Below, one piece after another: positions 1 to 8,491 of a stretch of DNA of 64,000 nt. Each line of letters starts with the position of its first letter. The first letter of the stretch is position 1. Source of the DNA: Nonlabens xylanidelens (GTDB lineage Bacteria; Bacteroidota; Bacteroidia; Flavobacteriales; Flavobacteriaceae); NCBI RefSeq assembly GCF_002934445.1, contig NZ_PTJE01000001.1:992001-1056000 (forward strand). Reading direction: 5' to 3'. The position numbers and the translations under genes are program-made. Below the pieces are notes generated by a model. The model saw only the letters and a program-made list of their open reading frames with translations, had not been told where the DNA came from and made no database searches.

Positions 1-1338
1 CCTGAAGAGGTTCCTTATGTGACTATTCAATTGCCAGTGTTTAATGAGGCATATGTAATGGATAGATTGCTAGATAATATAGCGTTAATAGAATACCCTA
101 GAGAAAAATTAGAAATACAGGTGCTAGACGACTCTACAGATGAGACGGTAGAAACTACAGCGGCACATGTAAATAGACTAGCAGCGACAGGTCTAGATAT
201 AGTTCATATTACAAGAACAGATCGCAGCGGATTTAAAGCCGGTGCTTTAAAAGAAGGTCTAGCCATTGCAAAAGGTGATTTAATAGCAATTTTTGATGCA
301 GATTTTTTACCAGATGCAGACTGGCTGTATAAAACGATTCCTTATTTCAAAGATCCAGAAATAGGTGTTGTGCAAACGCGATGGGCACATCTTAATCGTA
401 ATTATTCTATTCTTACTCAAATACAAGCATTTGCACTAGATGCTCACTTTACTCTAGAGCAAGTTGGTCGTAATTCTAAAGGGCATTTCATTAACTTTAA
501 TGGAACTGCTGGTGTATGGCGCAAAGAGACTATTTATGATGCAGGTAACTGGGAAGGTGATACCTTAACTGAAGATCTAGATTTAAGTTATCGAGCCCAA
601 TTAAAAAACTGGAAATTTAAATACTTAGAACATGTAACCACTCCTGCAGAGTTACCTATCGTTATTAGTGCGGCTAGATCGCAACAGTTTAGATGGAATA
701 AAGGTGGAGCAGAGAATTTTAGAAAAATGTTTAAAAGAGTGGTTTCTTCAGAGATGTCTTTTAAATCAAAAATGCATGGCGTACTTCACTTGTTAAATAG
801 TACGATGTTTCTTAATGTACTTATAGTAGGTATTCTTAGTATACCTATGTTATACATAAAGAACGAGTACGGTCATTTACGAGAGTATTTTATAGTCATG
901 AGTTTCTTTGTAATTAGTACGATCATATTTTTTATATGCTATTGGTACATGTATAAGAAGACTTATGGTAGTGGCCTTAAAAACTTCATATCATATATAG
1001 GTATGTTCTTTACTTTCTTTTCTATAGCAATGGGATTTTCTTTTCATAATTCTATAGCAGTATTAGAAGGTCACGCAGGTAAGCGCAGTGAATTTGTTCG
1101 TACTCCTAAGTTTAATCTGAAAGCAATGGGAGGCAACTGGAAATCAAATAAATACTTGCGTAAAAAAATTAGTCCGCATGTTATTATAGAAGGGATTTTG
1201 ATGTTGTATTTTGCATTTGGTATGTACTCTGCGTTTGTAGTGGGGACCGAGCCAGATTTCGGACTGTTTCCTTTTCACTTAATGCTTACTGTTGGTTTTG
1301 GATTTGTATTCTTCCGTAGTTTAACAGATAAACAATAA
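1..1338 (+). CDS. Processive family 2 glycosyltransferase, 5' end cut by window
   Basis: A membrane glycosyltransferase of the cellulose-synthase-like GT2 type. The reading frame is open to base 1 and reads PEEVPYVTIQLPVFNE, a typical family opening, so the GTG at 19 is not the real start and the true N-terminus lies left of the window. Visible catalytic motifs in order are VLDDSTD, FDADFLPDAD, TEDLDLSYR and QQFRW, the D,D,D,QxxRW set of processive GT2 enzymes. The C-terminal third has several hydrophobic membrane segments, from about residue 255 onwards counting from the GTG. The stop overlaps the next start by one base (TAATG), so the two genes are co-transcribed. Sugar donor and product cannot be read from the sequence; a surface polysaccharide or glycolipid is likely. 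Confidence 0.9.
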   Translation, partial: PEEVPYVTIQLPVFNEAYVMDRLLDNIALIEYPREKLEIQVLDDSTDETVETTAAHVNRLAATGLDIVHITRTDRSGFKAGALKEGLAIAKGDLIAIFDADFLPDADWLYKTIPYFKDPEIGVVQTRWAHLNRNYSILTQIQAFALDAHFTLEQVGRNSKGHFINFNGTAGVWRKETIYDAGNWEGDTLTEDLDLSYRAQLKNWKFKYLEHVTTPAELPIVISAARSQQFRWNKGGAENFRKMFKRVVSSEMSFKSKMHGVLHLLNSTMFLNVLIVGILSIPMLYIKNEYGHLREYFIVMSFFVISTIIFFICYWYMYKKTYGSGLKNFISYIGMFFTFFSIAMGFSFHNSIAVLEGHAGKRSEFVRTPKFNLKAMGGNWKSNKYLRKKISPHVIIEGILMLYFAFGMYSAFVVGTEPDFGLFPFHLMLTVGFGFVFFRSLTDKQ

Positions 1339-2753
1339 TGGAACGCCGGTTAAGTAATGCTTTAGGTATTTTAACCATTATTAGTGCTGTACTTTATGGA
1401 TTGTTCTTTTCTATAGAGCGCAAGGAGTTTTCTAGTTTACTTATTATTTATGTATTGCTTTTTACGCTATTTGGAACGTTAACTTATGTTCTAGATAAAG
1501 CGACTAAAAGCAATCTTAAACTCTTACCTGACTTTATTGGAAAACGTTTTTACGGAATGCCATTACTAGGTGGAGTGTTTTTAATCGGACTGTTGTTAAG
1601 GTTTTTATTAATTGATAATACGCCACATCTTTCTCAAGATTTTTTCAGATTCATATGGGATGGACATCAATTAATTAATGGTTTTAATCCTTATTTATAC
1701 TTACCAGATGATGTTATAGCTTCTGGTGCAACCCATATTCCTAATGCTTCTTTTTTACATGCTTCTATGGGAGAACTCTCTAGTGGTTTGTATACAAATT
1801 ATCCACCTTTAAATCAGTTATTCTTTGCTGCAGCGGCATGGTTGGGTGGCGATAGTATCTTATCCAGTATCATATGGATGCGTGTATTCTTAATTCTCGC
1901 AGATGTAGGTATATTTATTTATGGTATAAAACTTTTACGTTTACTGGGTAAGTCAGAGTGGCTTATCACCTTGTATTATCTCAATCCTTTTACGATTATA
2001 GAACTTACCGGTAATTTGCATTGGGAAGGTATGATGGCGTTTTTTCTACTCGCTGCGATTTATCATTTGTTGAAATCTCAAAAAGTACAAAGCGTGCTTT
2101 TCATGGGGTCTGGAATTCTTTTAAAGTTGCTGCCAGTTATGGTACTACCATTACTTTTAAGAAGATTAAAGTTTAAAAAAGCAGTTGTTTATTACTTATT
2201 GGTTTTAGTTGTGGTAGTAGCAGGATTTAGTCTTTTTGTGTCCCAACAATTATTAGATAACTACGCTGCTTCAGTGGGGTTGTGGTTCGGTAAATTTGAA
2301 TTCAATGGTAGTATTTATTACCTAGTAAGGTATGTTGGGTTTAAGATTACAGGTTACAATATTATAGAGACAGCAGGTAAAATCTTACCATTGTTTACCT
2401 TTTTCATTATTGTTCTTATTAGTTTTATTCGTAAAAATGAAATTCCAGAAATACTTATTTCTAGTATCATGTTTTCCTTTTTTACTTATTTAATGTTTTC
2501 AACTACCGTACATCCATGGTATTTAACCATACCGCTGCTGTTCTCTATCTTTACAAAGTATCGTTTTATGCTGGTATGGAGTTGTACTATATTTCTAAGT
2601 TATTATGCTTATTCAAATACAGACTTTGTAGAAAGTAGCTTGCTACTCACTATAGAGTACGTTTTAGTCTTAATTATGTTTATTTTTGATTTGTACAACA
2701 ATAGGGTTTCTCTCAACAACACACGACCTATTGATGTGCCACAAAACCTTTAA
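1338..2753 (+). CDS. Polytopic GT-C type glycosyltransferase (DUF2029/mannosyltransferase-like)
   Basis: An integral membrane protein of 471 residues with about a dozen hydrophobic segments and little soluble sequence. The stretch HLSQDFFRFIWDG near residue 96, with acidic residues after an early membrane segment, resembles the first loop of polyprenyl-phosphate-sugar dependent GT-C enzymes (GT87/mannosyltransferase group). Its start overlaps the stop of the upstream GT2 gene by one base. The pair suggests a nucleotide-sugar enzyme and a lipid-sugar enzyme working on one glycan. The exact family is my inference from hydropathy and this motif; the acceptor is unknown. Confidence 0.7.
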   Translation: MERRLSNALGILTIISAVLYGLFFSIERKEFSSLLIIYVLLFTLFGTLTYVLDKATKSNLKLLPDFIGKRFYGMPLLGGVFLIGLLLRFLLIDNTPHLSQDFFRFIWDGHQLINGFNPYLYLPDDVIASGATHIPNASFLHASMGELSSGLYTNYPPLNQLFFAAAAWLGGDSILSSIIWMRVFLILADVGIFIYGIKLLRLLGKSEWLITLYYLNPFTIIELTGNLHWEGMMAFFLLAAIYHLLKSQKVQSVLFMGSGILLKLLPVMVLPLLLRRLKFKKAVVYYLLVLVVVVAGFSLFVSQQLLDNYAASVGLWFGKFEFNGSIYYLVRYVGFKITGYNIIETAGKILPLFTFFIIVLISFIRKNEIPEILISSIMFSFFTYLMFSTTVHPWYLTIPLLFSIFTKYRFMLVWSCTIFLSYYAYSNTDFVESSLLLTIEYVLVLIMFIFDLYNNRVSLNNTRPIDVPQNL

Positions 2754-2755
2754 CC

Positions 2756-3412
2756 ATGAAACCAATCATTATATTTTTATTGCTCTGTATATTAGGGTTC
2801 ATTTCTTATGATTTCTATAAAGACTGGAACAGATTTCACGCACCTGAATATCATTATCAAACAGACGCTACTATAGATAATGACTACCATGATCCTGCAG
2901 TAGTAATGGATTATCACGCAGCAATTCAAGATCTCAACTCTTTTATTAAGCTACAATGGACAGCAAATGATATAGATGTAAGATTACCAGAAGATGACGA
3001 TTTAGAAACAACACTCGCTGTAGAAAAGTATGCTGAAAAATTAGCACGTGTTACTTATCTAGAACAAAAACTAGCGCAATCTGCAAGTTATAAATCTAAT
3101 GGATGGAACAATCAACAGATTATCGATTTTGAAAATAATCACAGTAGTCCAGAAGAAATCAAAACTATAGGACAAAAGAACTTAATGAAGAAACTCTATA
3201 ATAATCATTGGGAAAATAGTCAACGTATAGGAGCAAAAAACGTGTTGATTTTTGAGATACAAAAAAAACTCATAGCACAAGGTTATGATATGTCTCTAGA
3301 TGGTGTTTTTGCAAAAGCTACTATGGAAGCTCTGGCCAATTTTGAATCAAAAAACAATCTTTTCCCAGATGGGAAAATAGATGTGCTAACTTTTGAGGCT
3401 TTATTAAAATAG
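2756..3412 (+). CDS. Membrane-anchored protein with C-terminal peptidoglycan-binding domain
   Basis: A 218-residue protein with one N-terminal hydrophobic segment (residues 3-18), then a charged region, and a C-terminal module from about 160 to 218. The end reads as a PG_binding_1 type three-helix domain (IQKKLIAQGYDMSLDGVFA, then ATMEALANFESKNNL and LTFEALL). It starts 2 bases after the upstream glycosyltransferase stop, so it is probably the last gene of that operon. A role holding or sensing cell wall while a glycan is made is inference. No catalytic domain is visible. Confidence 0.75.
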   Translation: MKPIIIFLLLCILGFISYDFYKDWNRFHAPEYHYQTDATIDNDYHDPAVVMDYHAAIQDLNSFIKLQWTANDIDVRLPEDDDLETTLAVEKYAEKLARVTYLEQKLAQSASYKSNGWNNQQIIDFENNHSSPEEIKTIGQKNLMKKLYNNHWENSQRIGAKNVLIFEIQKKLIAQGYDMSLDGVFAKATMEALANFESKNNLFPDGKIDVLTFEALLK

Positions 3413-3440
3413 GTTATTAAAACTTTGTATATCAGTTATT

Positions 3441-3454
3441 TGACATGATTGTCA
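3441..3454. promoter_or_regulatory. Inverted repeat TGACA-TGAT-TGTCA, candidate operator
   Basis: A perfect 5-base inverted repeat lies upstream of the XRE regulator gene and of its candidate promoter. Its position suits an autoregulatory site, but the arms are short and no second copy supports it. Confidence 0.3.
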
Positions 3455-3485
3455 TAAGAGTGACGTAAACAAGTCAAGGATCTAA

Positions 3486-3518
3486 TTTGTTCTTTAAATG
3501 ACTTCATTCTTAGATTTG
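3486..3518 (+). promoter_or_regulatory. Bacteroidetes-type promoter for the XRE regulator
   Basis: TTTG (3486-3489), 21 bases, then TAGATTTG (3511-3518) matches the TTTG / TAnnTTTG pattern of Bacteroidetes sigma-A promoters. The start codon follows 18 bases downstream, giving a short leader. Confidence 0.5.
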
Positions 3519-3536
3519 TTTCACTAATTTTAAATT

Positions 3537-4112
3537 ATGAAAATGATGAGCCCAATAGGTACTAAAATCAAAGAAATACGTCTCAAAAAGGGTATGTCTC
3601 AAGAGGAGCTTGCGACAGAATCTCAAGTCAGTTTACGAACCATTCAACGTATCGAGAACAATGAAAATGAACCTCGAGGTAAAACCATGCAGCTCATTTG
3701 TGAAACGCTAGCAATTAATATTGAAGAGTTATTAGATTACGGAAAATATGAAGACCGACAATTTTTAATGTTCTTTCATTTGTCTGTTATCGCTGGTATT
3801 TTTATACCTATTGGGAATATCATTTTGCCCTTAATTCTATGGCTGACTAAAAAAGATAAAGTCCAAGGACTTCAAAAAGTAGGAGCAAGATTATTGAATT
3901 TTCAAATTGTTTTTCAAGCCTTCGGATTTGTATTTTTTATGTCAGCAGTAATATTAAAAATTCTTCATAAAGAAGTGTTTTTAATTTCAAATGGTTTAGA
4001 GATTGTATTGGCTTTGGGTGTTTTAAACGGCATAGCGGCAATCATTTTTGCAATGCTTAATCATAGAGGCAAACAAATCACCTATCCCAGTATTATACCT
4101 ATGATTAAATAA
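3537..4112 (+). CDS. XRE-family regulator with C-terminal membrane domain
   Basis: Residues 6-65 form a clear helix-turn-helix of the XRE/Cro type (IKEIRLKKGMSQEELATES, SLRTIQRIENNENEP). From about 80 to 185 there are three to four hydrophobic segments resembling a DUF4870-like membrane domain. The protein would therefore be a DNA-binding regulator tethered to the inner membrane. It stands alone, preceded by its own promoter-like sequence and an inverted repeat, and convergent with the next gene across a shared terminator. The signal it senses is unknown. Confidence 0.8.
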   Translation: MKMMSPIGTKIKEIRLKKGMSQEELATESQVSLRTIQRIENNENEPRGKTMQLICETLAINIEELLDYGKYEDRQFLMFFHLSVIAGIFIPIGNIILPLILWLTKKDKVQGLQKVGARLLNFQIVFQAFGFVFFMSAVILKILHKEVFLISNGLEIVLALGVLNGIAAIIFAMLNHRGKQITYPSIIPMIK

Positions 4113-4115
4113 AAA

Positions 4116-4149
4116 AAAGGGTTTCTTGTACTTTTATAAGAAACCCTTT
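4116..4149. terminator. Bidirectional hairpin terminator
   Basis: A 12-base-pair stem (AAAGGGTTTCTT pairing with AAGAAACCCTTT) with a 10-base loop sits between two convergent genes. On the minus strand it is followed by an eight-base T run, so it chiefly ends the GNAT/hydrolase transcript. On the plus strand it can also end the XRE gene. Confidence 0.85.
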
Positions 4150-4170
4150 CAACTAATATTTTGCAATAAT

Positions 4171-5706
4171 TTACTTCTTACTCACCTCATACAAATCAGT
4201 CCTGCGGTCTTTTAAATTCTTCACAGCGCCATAATTGTGTAGTTCTTTTAATAAATCTAGATCTACATCTGCCACAAGAATCATTTCTGTGTTTGCTGTG
4301 GCCTCTGCCTTTACTCCATTTGATGGGAACGCAAAATCACAAGGAGTGAATACAGCACTTTGTGCATAAGAAATATCCATATTTTCTACCGCAGGTAAAT
4401 TACCTACGCTACCAGCGATAGCTACATAACATTCGTTTTCTACCGCTCTAGCTTGAGAGCAAAGGCGTACACGAGCATAAGCATTTTGTGTATCGGTCAA
4501 GAATGGTACAAAAAGAATTTGCATCCCTTCTTGTGCCATAATACGACTCAATTCTGGGAATTCACTGTCATAGCAAATCAAGATTCCTATTTTACCACAA
4601 TCGGTGTCAAAAGTCTGGATCTTACTTCCACCTTGTAATCCCCATACTTTTTGCTCGTCTGGAGTAACGTGTATTTTTTCATAACGTTCTATCGTACCAT
4701 CTCGACGGCACAAATTCCCTACATTATACAATTGTCCATCAATGATTTCAGGCATAGAACCTGTAATAATGTTGATGTTATACTTAATGGATAATTCAGA
4801 AAACTTGTTTCTTATCATCTCGGTATATTTTGCTAGTTCTCTAATAGAATCACTAACACTCAACTTATTGTAAGCAGCCATAAGTGGCGCATTAAAATAT
4901 TCAGGGAATAAAGCAAAATCAGACCTATAAGCTGCAACAGCATCTACAAAGTATTCTACTTGTTGCATCAACTCATTAAAACCTGAGTAAGGACGCATTT
5001 GCCACTGGATTAATCCTAACCGCACCGTGCTTTTTAATGCTGTGGTTTCTGTAACTGGTTTTGTATAGTAAATATTATCCCATTCTAGTAATACGGCAAA
5101 CTCCATAGAGGCTTTATCGCCATCCAGATAGTTTTTAAGAACACGAGAAACATGGAAGTCATTGGAAAGCTGAAAGTTCAACACAGAGTCTGTAATCTCT
5201 TTATTGCGCACTTTTTCGATGTATTCCTTAGGTGTCATTTCACTCGCGTGATTATGATAGTTAGGAATACGACCACCGAAGGCTATACCTCTTAAATTCA
5301 AATTCTCACACAGCTCTTTGCGGTAATCATATAAACGACGACCTAATCGCATACCACGATATTGTGGTTTTATAAAAACTTCTATTCCATAAAGAACATC
5401 ACCATCATCATCGTGCGTGGTGAACTTGTAATTTCCTGTCACTTGCTCATAAGTGTACTGACCACTAAAATCGTCATACTTTACAACTATAGAAAGCGCA
5501 CAGGCTACGATCTCTTCATTCACTTTGAGAACAACTTGACCTTCTGGGAATTTATCTATAAGCGTTTTGATCTGTTCTTCTCGCCAGTAAGAATCTGGTA
5601 GATTGCTATAAGAATCTATCATTGCATGTTTCAACTCTTCATAATCTTTAAGCTGTAAAAACTCCAGATTTAAGTTGTCTATCTTACTCATATTTATATC
5701 ACTCAT
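4171..5706 (-). CDS. GNAT acetyltransferase fused to carbon-nitrogen hydrolase
   Basis: A 511-residue two-domain protein. Residues 10-210 are a GNAT N-acetyltransferase fold, with the acetyl-CoA loop near QYRGMRLGRRLYDYRKEL. Residues 228-505 are a nitrilase-superfamily amidohydrolase with the triad Glu269 (FPEYFNAP), Lys344 (EKIHVTP) and Cys378 (LICYDSEFPE). The fusion is a known bacterial architecture of uncertain substrate; it probably acts on a small amide or acylated amine. The first ATG is used here, and an in-frame ATG five codons later is also possible. A strong terminator follows. The polyamine genes lie just upstream on the same strand, which makes an acylated amine substrate attractive but unproven. 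Confidence 0.9.
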   Translation of the reverse strand: MSDINMSKIDNLNLEFLQLKDYEELKHAMIDSYSNLPDSYWREEQIKTLIDKFPEGQVVLKVNEEIVACALSIVVKYDDFSGQYTYEQVTGNYKFTTHDDDGDVLYGIEVFIKPQYRGMRLGRRLYDYRKELCENLNLRGIAFGGRIPNYHNHASEMTPKEYIEKVRNKEITDSVLNFQLSNDFHVSRVLKNYLDGDKASMEFAVLLEWDNIYYTKPVTETTALKSTVRLGLIQWQMRPYSGFNELMQQVEYFVDAVAAYRSDFALFPEYFNAPLMAAYNKLSVSDSIRELAKYTEMIRNKFSELSIKYNINIITGSMPEIIDGQLYNVGNLCRRDGTIERYEKIHVTPDEQKVWGLQGGSKIQTFDTDCGKIGILICYDSEFPELSRIMAQEGMQILFVPFLTDTQNAYARVRLCSQARAVENECYVAIAGSVGNLPAVENMDISYAQSAVFTPCDFAFPSNGVKAEATANTEMILVADVDLDLLKELHNYGAVKNLKDRRTDLYEVSKK

Positions 5707-5780
5707 AGTGTGTTACTTGTATTTAAATGTAATTGTAAGTCATTAATATTTCACAATTGAAACGTTAATATTTATAGCAT

Positions 5781-5824
5781 AAAAAACCTGTAAACCGCTA
5801 TGTGTTGAGCAACTTACAGGTTTT
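5781..5824 (-). terminator. Terminator after the polyamine operon
   Basis: An 11-base-pair stem (AAAACCTGTAA pairing with TTACAGGTTTT) with a 20-base loop. Read on the minus strand it ends in a T run. It lies downstream of the deoxyhypusine synthase-like gene, with a palindromic repeat in between. Confidence 0.7.
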
Positions 5825-5832
5825 GATTTTTG

Positions 5833-5854
5833 TTCCGCTTTCGCGAAAGCGGAA
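5833..5854. repeat. Palindromic repeat, core GCTTTCGCGAAAGC (copy 1, intergenic)
   Basis: A perfect 22-base palindrome: the 14-base core extended by TTCC on the left and GGAA on the right. It lies 8 bases beyond the stop of the deoxyhypusine synthase-like gene. It is one of 15 copies of the core in the window. Confidence 0.9.
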
Positions 5855-5862
5855 TTAAAAAT

Positions 5863-6831
5863 TTACATCTCTAATAAATAAGCAAAAATGAGTGGCGCCA
5901 CGATAGTCGCATCACTTTCTACTATAAACTTAGGTGTGTCTTGATCTAGTTTTCCCCAAGTGATTTTTTCATTAGGTACGGCTCCAGAATAACTTCCATA
6001 ACTAGTCGTAGAGTCAGATATCTGACAGAAATAACTCCAGAATGGCGTGTCGGTACGTTCCATATCTTGATACAACATAGGCACTACACAAATAGGGAAA
6101 TCTCCTGCGATTCCACCACCTATCTGGAAGAAACCGATTCCTTTTTGTGAATTATCAGTATACCAGTCTGCAAGGAAAGTCATGTACTCGATACCACTTT
6201 TTACAGTGCTGGCTTTTAACTCACCTTTTAATACATAACTGGCAAAAATATTACCCATCGTACTGTCTTCCCAGCCTGGAACGACGATTGGAAGATTGGC
6301 TTTGGCAGCGGCATACATCCATGAATTCTCAATAGGAATCTCATAATACTGTTCTAGGACACCACTTAAAAGTAGTTTGTACATATATTCATGAGGGAAA
6401 TAACGCTCGCCTTTTGCCTCTGCATCTTTCCATATCTCAAAGATGTGTTCTTGAAGTCTTCTAAAAGCCTCTTCTTCTGGAATACAAGTATCTGTAACAC
6501 GATTTAATCCTTTTTCTAATAAATCCCATTCATCTTGCGGTGTTAAATCGCGATAATTAGGGACTCTTTTATAATGGCTGTGCGCCACTAGATTCATCAA
6601 ATCTTCTTCTAGGTTTGCACCGGTACAAGAAATGATGTGTACTTTATCCTGACGTATCATCTCGCCAAATATCTTACCAATCTCTGCAGTACTCATTGCT
6701 CCAGCAAGTGAGACCAGCATTTTAGAACCTTGATTTAATTGCGTTTCATAACCTTTGGCTGCATCTACTAGCGCAGCACTATTAAAATGTAAAAAATAGT
6801 TTTCTATAAAATCTGTAATAGGCTTACTCAT
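5863..6831 (-). CDS. Deoxyhypusine synthase-like protein
   Basis: A 322-residue member of the deoxyhypusine synthase family, NAD-dependent enzymes that transfer the aminobutyl group of spermidine. The family's catalytic lysine is present as Lys294 in ITWGKLDQD. The glycine-rich IGGGIAGDFPI and the SDSTTSYGSYSGA segments also match. Bacteria lack eIF5A, the eukaryotic substrate, so such homologues are thought to make polyamines (for example homospermidine) or modify something unknown. It is the last gene of a minus-strand cluster with arginine decarboxylase and agmatinase, which supports polyamine metabolism. It starts 17 bases after the MarC stop. Confidence 0.85.
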   Translation of the reverse strand: MSKPITDFIENYFLHFNSAALVDAAKGYETQLNQGSKMLVSLAGAMSTAEIGKIFGEMIRQDKVHIISCTGANLEEDLMNLVAHSHYKRVPNYRDLTPQDEWDLLEKGLNRVTDTCIPEEEAFRRLQEHIFEIWKDAEAKGERYFPHEYMYKLLLSGVLEQYYEIPIENSWMYAAAKANLPIVVPGWEDSTMGNIFASYVLKGELKASTVKSGIEYMTFLADWYTDNSQKGIGFFQIGGGIAGDFPICVVPMLYQDMERTDTPFWSYFCQISDSTTSYGSYSGAVPNEKITWGKLDQDTPKFIVESDATIVAPLIFAYLLEM

Positions 6832-6848
6832 TGTCTTTTATTTAATAA

Positions 6849-7460
6849 TTAAACTAAATTGTAATAGTCACTTATACCGGTTAAGATGCTTTGTACAGCA
6901 TATGACGCTAGTATAAGTCCCATAACTTTACTTATTACTGTGATACCATAACTACCTATGCGATCTTGTATTTTATTTGCGGCTAGTAATATTAACGCGG
7001 TTAATATGATGACTACAAAGACCAAAGCGGTAGTAATGAGTTGATGTTGTATCGTGTACAAATGATTATCAGTCATAAGTACAACAGCCATTATCGCACC
7101 TGGTGATGCAATAGATGGGATGGCAACGGGAAAAATGGTAACGTGTTTATAGTCTGTGATTTCATTTTTCTCACTTTCTGGTTTTCCATCACCGAAAACC
7201 ATGGTCAGTGCAAAAAGAAAAAGAATAACCCCACCAGAAATTTGAAAAGCATCTAATGATACTTCCATTCCTTCTAGAATGAGCTGTCCTATAACTATAA
7301 AGAATAACAAAATCAAGAATGCAATAGCACTAGCCCTTATGGCAATTTTCTTTTTATGAGTATTGTCAAATTCTTTAGTCGCCTCTAGATATACAGGAAC
7401 GGTGCCTATAGGGTCTATGACGGCTATTAAGAAAAAGATGGTAGTGATTATTTGCAACAT
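6849..7460 (-). CDS. MarC family (UPF0056) inner-membrane protein
   Basis: A 203-residue protein with six hydrophobic segments, and the MarC signatures AVIDPIGTVPVYLEAT at the N-terminus and PVAIPSIASPGAIMAVV in the middle. The family's function is not settled; despite the name it is not clearly linked to multidrug resistance. The gene starts 4 bases after the agmatinase stop and precedes the deoxyhypusine synthase-like gene. It therefore sits inside the polyamine operon, and a transport or membrane role in polyamine handling is a reasonable inference. Confidence 0.88.
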   Translation of the reverse strand: MLQIITTIFFLIAVIDPIGTVPVYLEATKEFDNTHKKKIAIRASAIAFLILLFFIVIGQLILEGMEVSLDAFQISGGVILFLFALTMVFGDGKPESEKNEITDYKHVTIFPVAIPSIASPGAIMAVVLMTDNHLYTIQHQLITTALVFVVIILTALILLAANKIQDRIGSYGITVISKVMGLILASYAVQSILTGISDYYNLV

Positions 7461-7464
7461 AAAT

Positions 7465-8400
7465 TTAGTTTTCTAGGTTTTTCATTTTTTTTAATCCTGC
7501 TTTTGCAAAATCATTTGTTGTTGTATAGCCATTTTCTCCTTCTAGAGCGATGTCTTTAAACTTATAGCTCAACATTTTGTAATACAGTTTTGCTGCAAGA
7601 AAATCAGACGACTTCTCTGATGGGTTAGGGCATAACTCTACGATGTCAAATCCTACTACGTTTTTTTCTTCAAAAACAGTTTTCAAAAACTCTAGTGTTT
7701 CATACCAATACATTCCACCAGGCTCTGGTGTTCCAGTAGATGGACATATAGATGGGTCAAATGCGTCTAGATCAATAGTTATAAATACATTTTCTGTAAG
7801 AGCCTCTACCGCTTTTTCTTGCCAGTAGTCATCTTGGACCATTTCATGAGCATAGAATGTTTTTTCATCATCATTAACACCTAGCTCTATGCTGTCCATG
7901 GAGCGTATACCCACTTGCACTAGGTTTGCTTTTTGGCTAGCCTCGTATACAGCACAAGCATGATTACAAGAACTTCCATCGTATTCTTTTCTTAGATCTG
8001 CATGGGCATCTAGCTGCAGTACACTTAGGTTTTCATACATTTCATTAAAGGCACGTATGCTACCTATAGAAATAGAGTGTTCTCCACCAAAAAGGGTCAC
8101 AAACTTATTTTTCTTGATATACTTTTTAGTAGTTGCGTGAACGGCATCTACCATTGCTTCTGGCGAGCTGTTTTCTGTAACAGCATCTGCTAGAAAGACT
8201 CCATGATGATACACTTCTGTATCCGTTTCAATATCGTATAATTCCATATTTGCACTGGCGTCTAGAAAAGCTTCTGGACCTTTATCCGCTCCTTTTTGCC
8301 ATGTGCTAGTACCATCATAAGGAACTGGAATTAAAACAATAGATGCATTATCTAGTCCAGCATGTTCATCTGGAATTCCTGCATAGTTTAAATTATTCAT
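7465..8400 (-). CDS. speB: Agmatinase (ureohydrolase)
   Basis: A 311-residue ureohydrolase predicted to cleave agmatine to putrescine and urea in the cytoplasm. Manganese-binding motifs are all visible: GGEHSIS, LDAHADLR and IDLDAFDPS, followed by the family's TPEPGG. It lies downstream of the arginine decarboxylase, which would supply agmatine, and is nearly contiguous with marC. Ureohydrolases also include arginase and guanidinobutyrase, but the decarboxylase neighbour makes agmatine the best substrate. Confidence 0.92.
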   Translation of the reverse strand: MNNLNYAGIPDEHAGLDNASIVLIPVPYDGTSTWQKGADKGPEAFLDASANMELYDIETDTEVYHHGVFLADAVTENSSPEAMVDAVHATTKKYIKKNKFVTLFGGEHSISIGSIRAFNEMYENLSVLQLDAHADLRKEYDGSSCNHACAVYEASQKANLVQVGIRSMDSIELGVNDDEKTFYAHEMVQDDYWQEKAVEALTENVFITIDLDAFDPSICPSTGTPEPGGMYWYETLEFLKTVFEEKNVVGFDIVELCPNPSEKSSDFLAAKLYYKMLSYKFKDIALEGENGYTTTNDFAKAGLKKMKNLEN

Positions 8401-8491
8401 GTTATAAGCTTAAAAAAAATTGGTTTTAAAATTCAATGTTTGCGTACAGCTGTATTCTGTTATAATAAAGCTTTTTTAATAAACTCAGTTA

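Noticed and set aside
5362-5601. 79-codon open frame on the plus strand
   Set aside because: Lies wholly inside the conserved GNAT domain on the other strand and its translation resembles no protein; it is a shadow frame.
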